From positions 248,001 to 312,000 of the forward strand of contig NZ_JAAKGS010000003.1 of assembly GCF_011043555.1 (NCBI RefSeq): a stretch of 64,000 nucleotides of DNA. The letters run 5' to 3'. Positions 26,678 to 34,418 of the stretch are shown one piece after another. The position numbers and the translations under genes were made by a program. The notes beneath the pieces were generated by a model, which was not told the DNA's origin, searched no databases, and was given only the letters and a program-made list of their open reading frames with translations. This DNA comes from Sphingobacterium sp. SGR-19. GTDB lineage: Bacteria; Bacteroidota; Bacteroidia; Sphingobacteriales; Sphingobacteriaceae. Every line of letters begins with the position of its first letter. The stretch's first letter is position 1.

Positions 26678-26680
26678 TAT

Positions 26681-28216
26681 GTGAGCAATTCAGAAAACAA
26701 AAGAGTAGCGCTACTAATCTTAGATGGTTTAGGCTACGGTAAAGACGATAATTCAAACGCTGTACGCGCAGCGAAAACTCCATTTCTAGATCATTTATTA
26801 ACCACTTATCCAAATTCTCGGTTAGAAGCATCCGGAGAAGCTGTCGGGCTTCCAGAAGGACAAATGGGTAATTCAGAAGTAGGCCATATGAATCTCGGCG
26901 GCGGCCGTATTGTGTATCAGGAACTTGGACGGATAAACAAAGCAGCAAATGAAGGAGAATTCAACTCGAACCCCGTGATTAAGGGGGCTTTTGAATATGC
27001 TAAAACAAAAGGAAAAAAGGTACACTTTATCGGATTATTGTCCGACGGCGGTGTACACGCACATATTCATCACTTGAAAGCACTTTGTGATGCTGCACAG
27101 CAAAACGGACTTCAGCAAGATCAAGTATTTATCCATGCTTTTATGGATGGACGCGACACCGATCCCAAAGGCGGACTAGGTTATATAGAAGATTTACAAA
27201 ACCATTTAACACACTCTACCGGAACCATTGCAAGTGCTATCGGACGCTATTATGCCATGGATAGAGATAATCGATGGGAACGTGTCAAGGAAACGTATGA
27301 TCTCCTGACAAAAGGAACCGGCACACCTACAACAGACGTAAAACAAGCAATCAAGGAGTCCTATAACGATGGAATAACAGACGAATTCATCAAACCCATC
27401 GTGGTAACCGACGCAGATGGAAAGCCACTGGCAACCGTCCAAGAAGACGATGTCGTATTCTGTTATAATTTCCGTACAGACCGGGGTCGTGAGATCACGA
27501 TAGCTTTGACACAGGAGACTTTCCCAAAATACGACATGCAACCCCTGTCGTTATATTATGTAACGATGACCTCCTATGACGAAACATTTAAAAATGTCCA
27601 CGTCGTGTTCCAGAAAGAAAATTTGACGAATACATTGGGAGAAGTATTAAGCCGTCAAAATAAAACGCAAGTTCGTATCGCTGAAACAGAAAAGTACCCT
27701 CACGTTACCTTTTTCTTTTCCGGAGGTCGCGAAGAAGAATTTCCGGGCGAACGGCGTTTGCTTATTCCTTCCCCGAAGGTGGCAACCTATGATCTCCAGC
27801 CCGAAATGAGCGCAGAAGGTATTACAACGGCGATCTGCAATGATATAATAGAAAATAAACCAGATTTTATTTGTTTAAACTTTGCCAACCCTGATATGGT
27901 GGGACATACCGGAGTCTTTAGTGCTGTCGTAAAGGCTGTTGAAACCGTAGATGCCTGCACAAAAAAAGTAGTGGAAACGGGGCTAGAAAATGGTTACTCG
28001 TTTATTATCTTGGCCGATCATGGGAACTCTGAGTTTATGATCAATGAAGACGGTTCCGTAAATACAGCTCATACGACCAACCTTGTACCTTGTATCTTGA
28101 TAGATAAGGATTATCAACAAGTTAAAGATGGAAAATTAGGTGATATCGCCCCTACTGTGTTAAAATTATTAGGTGCCGACATTCCAGCAGATATGAATGG
28201 TGATGTATTGGTATAA
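26681..28216 (+). CDS. gpmI: 2,3-bisphosphoglycerate-independent phosphoglycerate mutase, GTG start
   Basis: Interconverts 3- and 2-phosphoglycerate in glycolysis using two manganese ions and a phosphoserine. The active serine is Ser65 in MGNSEVGHM, the N-terminal metal site is LLILDGLGYG, and the C-terminal metal ligands lie in NFANPDMVGHTG and LADHGNSEFM. From the GTG at 26681 it is 511 residues, the normal length. A TTG two codons earlier is embedded in the -7 promoter element and so cannot lie in the message. There is no ATG before residue 60. The 3' end overlaps the next gene. Confidence 0.94.
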   Translation: MSNSENKRVALLILDGLGYGKDDNSNAVRAAKTPFLDHLLTTYPNSRLEASGEAVGLPEGQMGNSEVGHMNLGGGRIVYQELGRINKAANEGEFNSNPVIKGAFEYAKTKGKKVHFIGLLSDGGVHAHIHHLKALCDAAQQNGLQQDQVFIHAFMDGRDTDPKGGLGYIEDLQNHLTHSTGTIASAIGRYYAMDRDNRWERVKETYDLLTKGTGTPTTDVKQAIKESYNDGITDEFIKPIVVTDADGKPLATVQEDDVVFCYNFRTDRGREITIALTQETFPKYDMQPLSLYYVTMTSYDETFKNVHVVFQKENLTNTLGEVLSRQNKTQVRIAETEKYPHVTFFFSGGREEEFPGERRLLIPSPKVATYDLQPEMSAEGITTAICNDIIENKPDFICLNFANPDMVGHTGVFSAVVKAVETVDACTKKVVETGLENGYSFIILADHGNSEFMINEDGSVNTAHTTNLVPCILIDKDYQQVKDGKLGDIAPTVLKLLGADIPADMNGDVLV

Positions 28217-28796
28217 AAAGAAGAACACATGGTGCAAAGCAGTAATGGCAATAGCTGTTACTGCTTTGTTCTTGTCGTGCACTTCCGGTCCACAAGACAG
28301 AAAAGTAACACGGGAAACATATTTTGATATCCCGGCTTACTTTCAAGGGGAAATAGCACGTTTGACGCAGGAAAAACCTGTTGTAGACAAAACTGTGGTT
28401 AAGGATAGCCTATCGGAAGCCAAAGAAATACAAGTTGCGGATTGGGAAAATGAACTTTCTAGTTTTGCTTCCATTGATTTAAACAAACCTGCTTACGCAG
28501 GCATTCTAAAAAAGGACAGCACAGCTAATAAAGTAAGAATAACCTCCTCCGATCCTAAAATTGATATTACTGCTGTTGAAATCGAATACGGGGACAGTGG
28601 AGAACCAGTTGCGTTTCATATACAGCGGAATATCCAAAATTCACTATACGAAACGCATGAAACGCTCTATTATGCTAGAAACAAAAAATATAGTCTAGAA
28701 AAACATCAATCTGTCTTAATCCTTGGTGATAAGTACTATCACATCAAAGGGTTGTTTAAGAATCAAACCGCACCAGAGAAATCACCCGGTCACTAA
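28197..28796 (+). CDS. Hypothetical lipoprotein
   Basis: A 199-residue protein with a lipoprotein signal (LFLSC, Cys28 from this start). The remainder is a soluble alpha/beta protein that I do not recognise; its segments VRITSSDPKIDITAVEIEY and TLYYARNKKYSLEKHQSV suggest beta strands. The start overlaps the gpmI stop by 20 bases; an in-frame ATG at 28203 is equally possible. Its 3' end overlaps the convergent apt gene by 41 bases, with both reading frames coding. Coupling to gpmI is likely translational only. Confidence 0.75.
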   Translation: MVMYWYKKKNTWCKAVMAIAVTALFLSCTSGPQDRKVTRETYFDIPAYFQGEIARLTQEKPVVDKTVVKDSLSEAKEIQVADWENELSSFASIDLNKPAYAGILKKDSTANKVRITSSDPKIDITAVEIEYGDSGEPVAFHIQRNIQNSLYETHETLYYARNKKYSLEKHQSVLILGDKYYHIKGLFKNQTAPEKSPGH

Positions 28797-29289
28797 ATCG
28801 TGTCAAACGACCTTCGCTCTGTAGGAAGTCCAAGCTAATGATAAAAGCATACCCGATGATATCAGCTCCCAGTTTCTCCAATAGTTTGGAAGTGGCCACG
28901 ACAGTTCCACCTGTAGCCAAGAGATCATCGTGAACCAAAATCTTGCTACCTGGAGCAAAAGCATCCTCATGCACCTCAATAGTTGCCTGTCCGTATTCTA
29001 ACTTATAAGATTCCGATATCGTCTTAAAAGGTAACTTTCCTTGTTTTCGGACCGGAATAAAAGGAACACCTAGCCTATTAGCCAAGAGCATACCAAATAA
29101 AAAACCGCGGCTTTCCACTCCGGCGATGGCATCAATCTCTATCCCTTGCAAATGCTCAACTAATTTGTCGACGATCTCACCACAGAGTTGCTGATCTTTT
29201 AAAATTGGCGTAATATCTTTGAATACAATTCCCGGTTGTGGAAAATCGGGTATATCCCGGATTATAGTTTTAAGACGTTTTTCTAACAT
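28756..29289 (-). CDS. apt: Adenine phosphoribosyltransferase
   Basis: Purine salvage enzyme that makes AMP from adenine and PRPP. The 177 residues carry GIVFKDITPIL near residue 20, GVESRGFLFG near 55 and the PRPP loop ILVHDDLLATGGT about residues 120-132. It ends in VISLVRFDS, as expected. It converges with and overlaps the lipoprotein gene by 41 bases. It follows the ComEA-like gene on the minus strand with a 41-base gap. Confidence 0.95.
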   Translation of the reverse strand: MLEKRLKTIIRDIPDFPQPGIVFKDITPILKDQQLCGEIVDKLVEHLQGIEIDAIAGVESRGFLFGMLLANRLGVPFIPVRKQGKLPFKTISESYKLEYGQATIEVHEDAFAPGSKILVHDDLLATGGTVVATSKLLEKLGADIIGYAFIISLDFLQSEGRLTRFSDRVISLVRFDS

Positions 29290-29330
29290 TTTTACTCGTA
29301 ATTAGAGGACGATCGTTATAGTCCACTGAC

Positions 29331-30227
29331 TTAATTAAAATCCAAATAAGGCGCAATTTTACGCACAAAATCATCATCTAACGCATGCATCTTTTCTAAA
29401 TCGGCCAACGATGCAAAAGCGCCATGCTGCTCCCGATAACGTACGATATGCGTAGCTTCCTTGTGGGAGATATACGGATGTTGTGCTAGCTTCTCTACCG
29501 GCAACTGGTTTATCGCCCACTTTTTGATTGAGCTATCTCCCAGGACCAAAGAAGATTCCATTCTTGCAAACTGTTCTGCCGAAATACCATACACCTCCTT
29601 TATTTGGCCAATATTATGAAAGCCACCTAATGCATCTCGAAATTTTACAATGCGTGAGCTAAGAACCGGCCCGATGCCCCTAATTTTCTGCAACGCGGCA
29701 GTATCTCCTACCGATAAGTCCACTATTATTTTTTTTATAGACGGCTTTGTCTCTTCCTGAGATGAAGAAGTGACATTCCGTTGTGGTATAGGAACTGTCT
29801 TTGGCAAGGTGATGTACGGCGCTATCCGCTTAAAGTCTTCTTCAGAAACCACATACATCTTCGCGACGTCCGCTTTTGTACGGAAGCGTCCGCCTTTGGA
29901 TTTATAATTTTTAATAACCTGTATTTGTCTTTCGGTAAATCCTAACATTTTCCATTTCTCTACAGGTAAATTATTAGGATCGAAAGGAAAGAGCGGTTTC
30001 TGTACTACCTCATGGAATACACGTACGCTTTCGGCACTAGCTTCAAGCGTTTTTCTCTCCTTCTCAACTAGGGAAGAAATTAGCAAAATATCATCCGTCG
30101 TCTGTCTAACATAAAAACTATATACAAAAGGTGTAATTCCTATCAGCCCGATAAAAATCGACAACACAAGAAAGCCCCTGCGTTCATTCTCACTCATTCC
30201 AAAAAGGAGGGCTAATTTCTTCATCAC
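29331..30227 (-). CDS. ComEA-like helix-hairpin-helix protein with N-terminal membrane segment
   Basis: A 298-residue protein with one membrane segment near residues 20-37. It then carries three helix-hairpin-helix units: ERQIQVIKNYKSKGGRF near 95, ALQKIRGIGPVLSSRIVKF near 180 and LAQHPYISHKEATHIVRYR near 250. Such modules bind double-stranded DNA without sequence preference, as in the natural-competence protein ComEA. Many Bacteroidota carry this architecture but competence is not shown. It follows the efflux adaptor by 2 bases and is therefore cotranscribed with it, though the functional link is unclear. Confidence 0.85.
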   Translation of the reverse strand: MMKKLALLFGMSENERRGFLVLSIFIGLIGITPFVYSFYVRQTTDDILLISSLVEKERKTLEASAESVRVFHEVVQKPLFPFDPNNLPVEKWKMLGFTERQIQVIKNYKSKGGRFRTKADVAKMYVVSEEDFKRIAPYITLPKTVPIPQRNVTSSSQEETKPSIKKIIVDLSVGDTAALQKIRGIGPVLSSRIVKFRDALGGFHNIGQIKEVYGISAEQFARMESSLVLGDSSIKKWAINQLPVEKLAQHPYISHKEATHIVRYREQHGAFASLADLEKMHALDDDFVRKIAPYLDFN

Positions 30228-30229
30228 CG

Positions 30230-31543
30230 TTAATTCAAGGCACTTGCATCGACTTCTTTCACCCTTGTACCATCCTGTAGAATCTTAGAAATAGCGTTAA
30301 AAGGTCTCGATACCACTTTATCATTTGCTTTTAATCCAGATTTAACAATAATGTTGTTATCGTCTTGGATACCTGTCGTTACCTCGGTCATGTTTACGAC
30401 ATCCTCGTTAAGGACAAACACATACTCTTTTACGTCAGCATTGTCTACTGAATCCGCTTTATTTATATTCTCCCGCACAGTCACTGCCTGGATAGGAACA
30501 ACAAGACCTTTATCTGACTTGGTATGGATCTGCACTGTTGCTGATAAACCCGGTTTAAACGGAGAAGAGTTTTTGTTATCTTCATCGATCAAATCTTCAT
30601 ATGAAGATGCCTCGATACGTACCTTCACATTAAAATTCGTTACCTGCTCAGCCGTGGTCGCTACAGTTTCTGCTCCTGCTGAAGTAGAAGAGCTTGAAAT
30701 CTCCGTTACCACTCCCTTAAACTTACGTCCCTGGAAAGCATCCACTTCTATTGTCGCCTCATTGCCCACTCTTACGCGGTTAATATCATTTTCATTTACT
30801 TCGACATTTACTTCCATGGTGGACATATGAGCTATACGCATAATTTCCGTTCCGGCCATCTGCGCTGTTCCCACTACACGCTCGCCGAGTTCTATTGACA
30901 ATAAAGAAACAACACCATCCGAAGGCGCGTATATCGTTGTACGTGCCAAACTATTGCCTGCTTCCTGCAATTGAGCCTGCGATTGGTTCACACCGAACCG
31001 GGAAGCTTCCACTTGCTGACGTTGAGATTCCACCGTAGCATGCGCAACTTCATAATCTGCCCTCGCTTTGTCCATCTCCGAAGCCGATATCACTTTTTTA
31101 TTAAACAGCTCCAGGCTTCGATTATAAATGGCTTCGGCGTTGATAAGACTTGCCTCTTGTTGTTTCAACATTTGCTGTGCTGCCGCAAGGTTCGCTTTTT
31201 GCTGGCTTACCATCGCCACCACTTGGTCATAACTGGATTGTAACAGATCCGGTTTTACACGACATAATACGTCCCCTTTTTTGACAACCTGCCCTTCACG
31301 GACATTTAATTCTATTATCTCACCGGAGACTTCCGAACTCAACTTCACCTCAAATTCCGGCTGGACTTTTCCACTCGCCGAAACAAGCTCCGAGATGGTT
31401 CTCTCCCTCACCTCATCCACTGCGACCTGTTGTACACCGCCATCACCAAACCAACCGAACTTACTGCCTATTACAACGAATACCAAGATTATTACTGCAG
31501 AAATAACCAATATTTTAGGTAAGTTGCTCTTCTTCTTTGCCAT
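30230..31543 (-). CDS. Efflux RND/MacA-type periplasmic adaptor (HlyD family)
   Basis: A 437-residue membrane-fusion protein. An N-terminal membrane anchor (about residues 9-28) precedes a biotinyl-lipoyl half near residue 65-95 (SGEIIELNVREGQVVKKGDVL region). A long coiled-coil hairpin follows at about 105-205 (AAAQQMLKQQEASLIN, EVAHATVESQRQQVE), then the second lipoyl half and beta-barrel domain with ATIEVDAFQGRKFKG. It resembles MacA-like adaptors. It lies 10 bases after the TolC-type gene. No ABC or RND permease is within the window, so the pump partner is elsewhere. Confidence 0.9.
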   Translation of the reverse strand: MAKKKSNLPKILVISAVIILVFVVIGSKFGWFGDGGVQQVAVDEVRERTISELVSASGKVQPEFEVKLSSEVSGEIIELNVREGQVVKKGDVLCRVKPDLLQSSYDQVVAMVSQQKANLAAAQQMLKQQEASLINAEAIYNRSLELFNKKVISASEMDKARADYEVAHATVESQRQQVEASRFGVNQSQAQLQEAGNSLARTTIYAPSDGVVSLLSIELGERVVGTAQMAGTEIMRIAHMSTMEVNVEVNENDINRVRVGNEATIEVDAFQGRKFKGVVTEISSSSTSAGAETVATTAEQVTNFNVKVRIEASSYEDLIDEDNKNSSPFKPGLSATVQIHTKSDKGLVVPIQAVTVRENINKADSVDNADVKEYVFVLNEDVVNMTEVTTGIQDDNNIIVKSGLKANDKVVSRPFNAISKILQDGTRVKEVDASALN

Positions 31544-31553
31544 GAATGATATT

Positions 31554-32924
31554 TTAAAAAGTTATAGGGTTTCCGATATAATAATCAATGACTTTTCCAC
31601 GGAACACCATTTCGTATTTCCGACGGATCATGTCAAACTCCGCTTTATTCATATTTGTCTGTGCGGTAAACATTTCCATTGAATTGGCCATGCCCACATC
31701 ATAACGTTCCTTGATCGTTTCATAAGCGACTTTAGACGTATTAAAAGCTACCTGTGAGGCAAAATATTGCTTATTGGCAGATTTTAAATCTAAAATAGCC
31801 TGTGCAATGGTTTTTTCCAGATCTCTGCGTGCCAGTGCCTCTTCATTTTCCGCCTGTAAATAGCCTATCTTTGCTTTATTTACAGCTACCTTTGTCCGGT
31901 TATTATTAAAAATGGGCACCTGAAGGCTGAGACCGCCACGAAACGATTTGTTTAAATCAACCTGATTGAAGAACGGGATTTTTTCTGAAACGATCAAGTC
32001 CCCCACCAGAAACTGATCATACGCACGCGAAGAATAGTTCGAGCCGTATCCAGCAGACAAATTCAGCGTAGGGTAATAAGCCCCTTTAGCAATATCTATA
32101 TTTTTTAACGCTAGTTCTTTATTATAACCTGCTTGTTCAATAGCTGGCTGGGTCAACAGTGCCTTTTTAAACACATCGTCGAAAGAAGTAATAGCATATT
32201 CTGCCATAATATCCGCTATGCTAGGTTTTTCTAAACCAAATGTCGTATCAGGAGATAGCTCCATAAGCTGCTTTAAATTAAGTAAAGAAAGCTCATAAGC
32301 ATTCTCCGACGACATGATATTCAACTCATCCGTTGCCACTTGGCTTTCCGCTTGCGCTAGATCAGCTAAAGTTTTGTTTCCTACTTGAAATTGAATGCTG
32401 TCTTGCCGTAGCTGTTCCCTGGAAAGCTTAATTTGTTGCTGTGCCGCTTCGTACAACTCCCCATTTGTAATCGCCTCCAAATAGTTGGTCACCACAGATA
32501 AAATTAAGTCGTTTTTAACTTTTTCAACTTCCGTCGCGTCGACAGCAAGTTTTATTTTGTTCGCTTTGATTTGGTTGATTTTTTGGAAGCCTTGAAATAG
32601 GGCGACACTCGAAGATAACTGCGCTCCCGCCGTGGTTGTCCAGAAGTTTCCGCGGATCAGTTGTCCAGAGGTCTGATCAAAGGTCAGACCATAATTATAG
32701 GAATTATCAGCACCAATACTCAAGTTTGGATACAATTCTGATTTTGATTGATAGAGATCCTGTTCGCTTATCTGATACCCAAATTCCGCTTGTTTAATTT
32801 GGAGATTACGCTCAAGCGTTGCCTCTATGGCCTCCTGTAACGTTACCTGTGAATATCCTAGAGGTAATCCTATAATGAACAAAATGGGAAACAATACAAT
32901 ATAATAGGATATTTTTTGTGTCAT
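31554..32924 (-). CDS. TolC-family outer-membrane efflux protein
   Basis: A TolC-like channel of about 456 residues. After a signal peptide ending near GYSQ, the typical internal duplication is seen: two amphipathic coiled-coil/strand units starting at VTLQEAIEATLERNLQIKQ and again near 235 with DVFKKALLTQPAIEQAGYN. Such proteins form the trimeric exit duct for tripartite pumps. ATG 32922-32924 is chosen because the in-frame ATG 39 bases upstream gives no good signal sequence. It heads the TolC-adaptor-ComEA-apt run on the minus strand. Confidence 0.9.
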   Translation of the reverse strand: MTQKISYYIVLFPILFIIGLPLGYSQVTLQEAIEATLERNLQIKQAEFGYQISEQDLYQSKSELYPNLSIGADNSYNYGLTFDQTSGQLIRGNFWTTTAGAQLSSSVALFQGFQKINQIKANKIKLAVDATEVEKVKNDLILSVVTNYLEAITNGELYEAAQQQIKLSREQLRQDSIQFQVGNKTLADLAQAESQVATDELNIMSSENAYELSLLNLKQLMELSPDTTFGLEKPSIADIMAEYAITSFDDVFKKALLTQPAIEQAGYNKELALKNIDIAKGAYYPTLNLSAGYGSNYSSRAYDQFLVGDLIVSEKIPFFNQVDLNKSFRGGLSLQVPIFNNNRTKVAVNKAKIGYLQAENEEALARRDLEKTIAQAILDLKSANKQYFASQVAFNTSKVAYETIKERYDVGMANSMEMFTAQTNMNKAEFDMIRRKYEMVFRGKVIDYYIGNPITF

Positions 32925-32951
32925 TTGATTAATTAAGCATAAAATGATTGC

Positions 32952-32959
32952 TAAATTTG
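32952..32959 (+). promoter_or_regulatory. -7 promoter element for the polysaccharide deacetylase gene
   Basis: TAAATTTG fits TAnnTTTG. A TTG lies 24 bases upstream, longer than usual. The ATG follows after 24 bases. Confidence 0.4.
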
Positions 32960-32983
32960 GCATAAATATCTGATATTATCAAC

Positions 32984-33592
32984 ATGTATTTTATTAACGC
33001 CCCCTTTTTTTTACGGTGGTACTATCCGAATGTAACTTTCCACAAGTCGAGAAAAGACAAAAAAATATATCTCACATTCGATGATGGCCCCATTCCAGAA
33101 GTTACACCCTTCATATTAGACACGCTTGCTGATTACCACGTCAAAGCTACCTTTTTTTGTGTCGGCAATAATATAGAAAAAAACAGGACAATTTACGAGC
33201 GCATCCTTGCCGAAGGACATCAGGTCGGCAACCACACCTACAATCATTTACGAGGGTGGGATACCGATGATAGCGTCTATCTGGATAACATAGCAAAATG
33301 CCAACAATTAACAGGTACTAACTTATTTCGTCCACCTTATGCGCGTGCAAAAAAGTCGCAGCTAGCTGCATTGTACCAGACGTACACAGTGGTGTTTTGG
33401 GACGTTCTTTCCGGTGACTTTGACGAGCAAATCAGTCCGGAAAAATGTTATCAAAACGTTATCAGACATGTTAAAAACGGCTCTATTATCGTCTTCCACG
33501 ACAATATCAAAGCATTGCCGCGCGTATCGTATGCGCTACCTAAAGCAATCCGCTACCTAAAAGATAAAGGCTATGATTTTGGCGTGTTATGA
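32984..33592 (+). CDS. Polysaccharide deacetylase (NodB domain)
   Basis: A 202-residue NodB-homology enzyme, a single catalytic domain. The five family motifs are intact: TFDDGP with Asp33/Asp34, HQVGNHTYNH near 75-84, FRPPYAR near 110, FWDVLSGDFD near 143 and IIVFHDN near 172. It would remove N- or O-acetyl groups from a glycan such as peptidoglycan or an exopolysaccharide. A classical signal peptide is absent; the N-terminus is only mildly hydrophobic. The stop codon abuts the stop of the convergent DUF4249 gene with no intervening base. Confidence 0.92.
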   Translation: MYFINAPFFLRWYYPNVTFHKSRKDKKIYLTFDDGPIPEVTPFILDTLADYHVKATFFCVGNNIEKNRTIYERILAEGHQVGNHTYNHLRGWDTDDSVYLDNIAKCQQLTGTNLFRPPYARAKKSQLAALYQTYTVVFWDVLSGDFDEQISPEKCYQNVIRHVKNGSIIVFHDNIKALPRVSYALPKAIRYLKDKGYDFGVL

Positions 33593-34414
33593 TTACGGCA
33601 TCGGATTATCCTCAAGATTATCCCAATCGACGTCCATATCCACAACCTGCAGTCGAAACTCCTCCGCGGACGCTACGGAAAAATAACCCAGCGCATTATT
33701 GGATATATTAGACGTCGGGTTTGCCGGAGCAGCAGAGCCCGGATTCGTACCCTGGTACTCATTCCAATAATTAAATACTTTTTCATCGACACAATAACGC
33801 CGAACAGCAATATAATCTCCTGGCTGCAATTCCGCATCTAAATCGGAAACTTGATGTGTTACGTACAGACCATCATTGAATTTATCCTGAAATACGCTGG
33901 AAAAACCAAAGTTCTCGTTATTGATAGCGATATCATACTTATAATAGTTAGGCATTTTAGGCGGATCATTAAATTTAAAGGTGGCAAAGTAATAGCTATC
34001 TCCCAAAATATTCTCTTGGACGATACCGGTAGAATCCACGTCAACGTATACTGGCATATAACATGAAGAATGAAAAGACTCGCCGTCAACTTCCACATAC
34101 AACGAGTAATTTCCACCGGACTCTGGCGTGAAATCCCTAGCCACATAGTTCCCGTCATTTTCATGCTGAAAATTGTGGTATCCCCCCCTACTGTCCACTA
34201 CAAGTACAACCGCATTCGTTACACCGACCGAATTAACCGGTTCATCAAACGCAACAGTCTTGGATACCCGTATACGTTGAGTAGATTGCAGATCCGAGAG
34301 ATTTGCTTCGATCACCACTCGCGGATCTGCATCGTTCAAATTCACTTCGATTATTTCTTCGCATGCCGAAAAAAACAAAACACATAATATATAGACGTAG
34401 CTCCTTACCTTCAT
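33593..34414 (-). CDS. DUF4249 outer-membrane-associated lipoprotein
   Basis: A 273-residue lipoprotein with Cys18 in FFSACEE, starting at ATG 34412-34414, 4 bases after the TonB-receptor stop. An upstream in-frame ATG (34459) lies inside the receptor gene and gives no signal sequence, so I reject it. The mature part begins EEIIEVNLND and continues with Ig-like strands (ASLS..., GGNYSLYVEVDGESFHSS). DUF4249 proteins regularly accompany TonB-dependent receptors in Bacteroidota, much as SusD accompanies SusC, but their ligand is not defined. Confidence 0.92.
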   Translation of the reverse strand: MKVRSYVYILCVLFFSACEEIIEVNLNDADPRVVIEANLSDLQSTQRIRVSKTVAFDEPVNSVGVTNAVVLVVDSRGGYHNFQHENDGNYVARDFTPESGGNYSLYVEVDGESFHSSCYMPVYVDVDSTGIVQENILGDSYYFATFKFNDPPKMPNYYKYDIAINNENFGFSSVFQDKFNDGLYVTHQVSDLDAELQPGDYIAVRRYCVDEKVFNYWNEYQGTNPGSAAPANPTSNISNNALGYFSVASAEEFRLQVVDMDVDWDNLEDNPMP

Positions 34415-34418
34415 ATCG

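Noticed and set aside
26675..26680. TTG start two codons before the gpmI GTG
   Set aside because: The TTG is part of the -7 promoter element TATATTTG, so it should not be in the transcript.
30351..30830. A 159-codon plus-strand frame rich in Ser and Thr
   Set aside because: It is the antisense of the adaptor gene and has no family resemblance.
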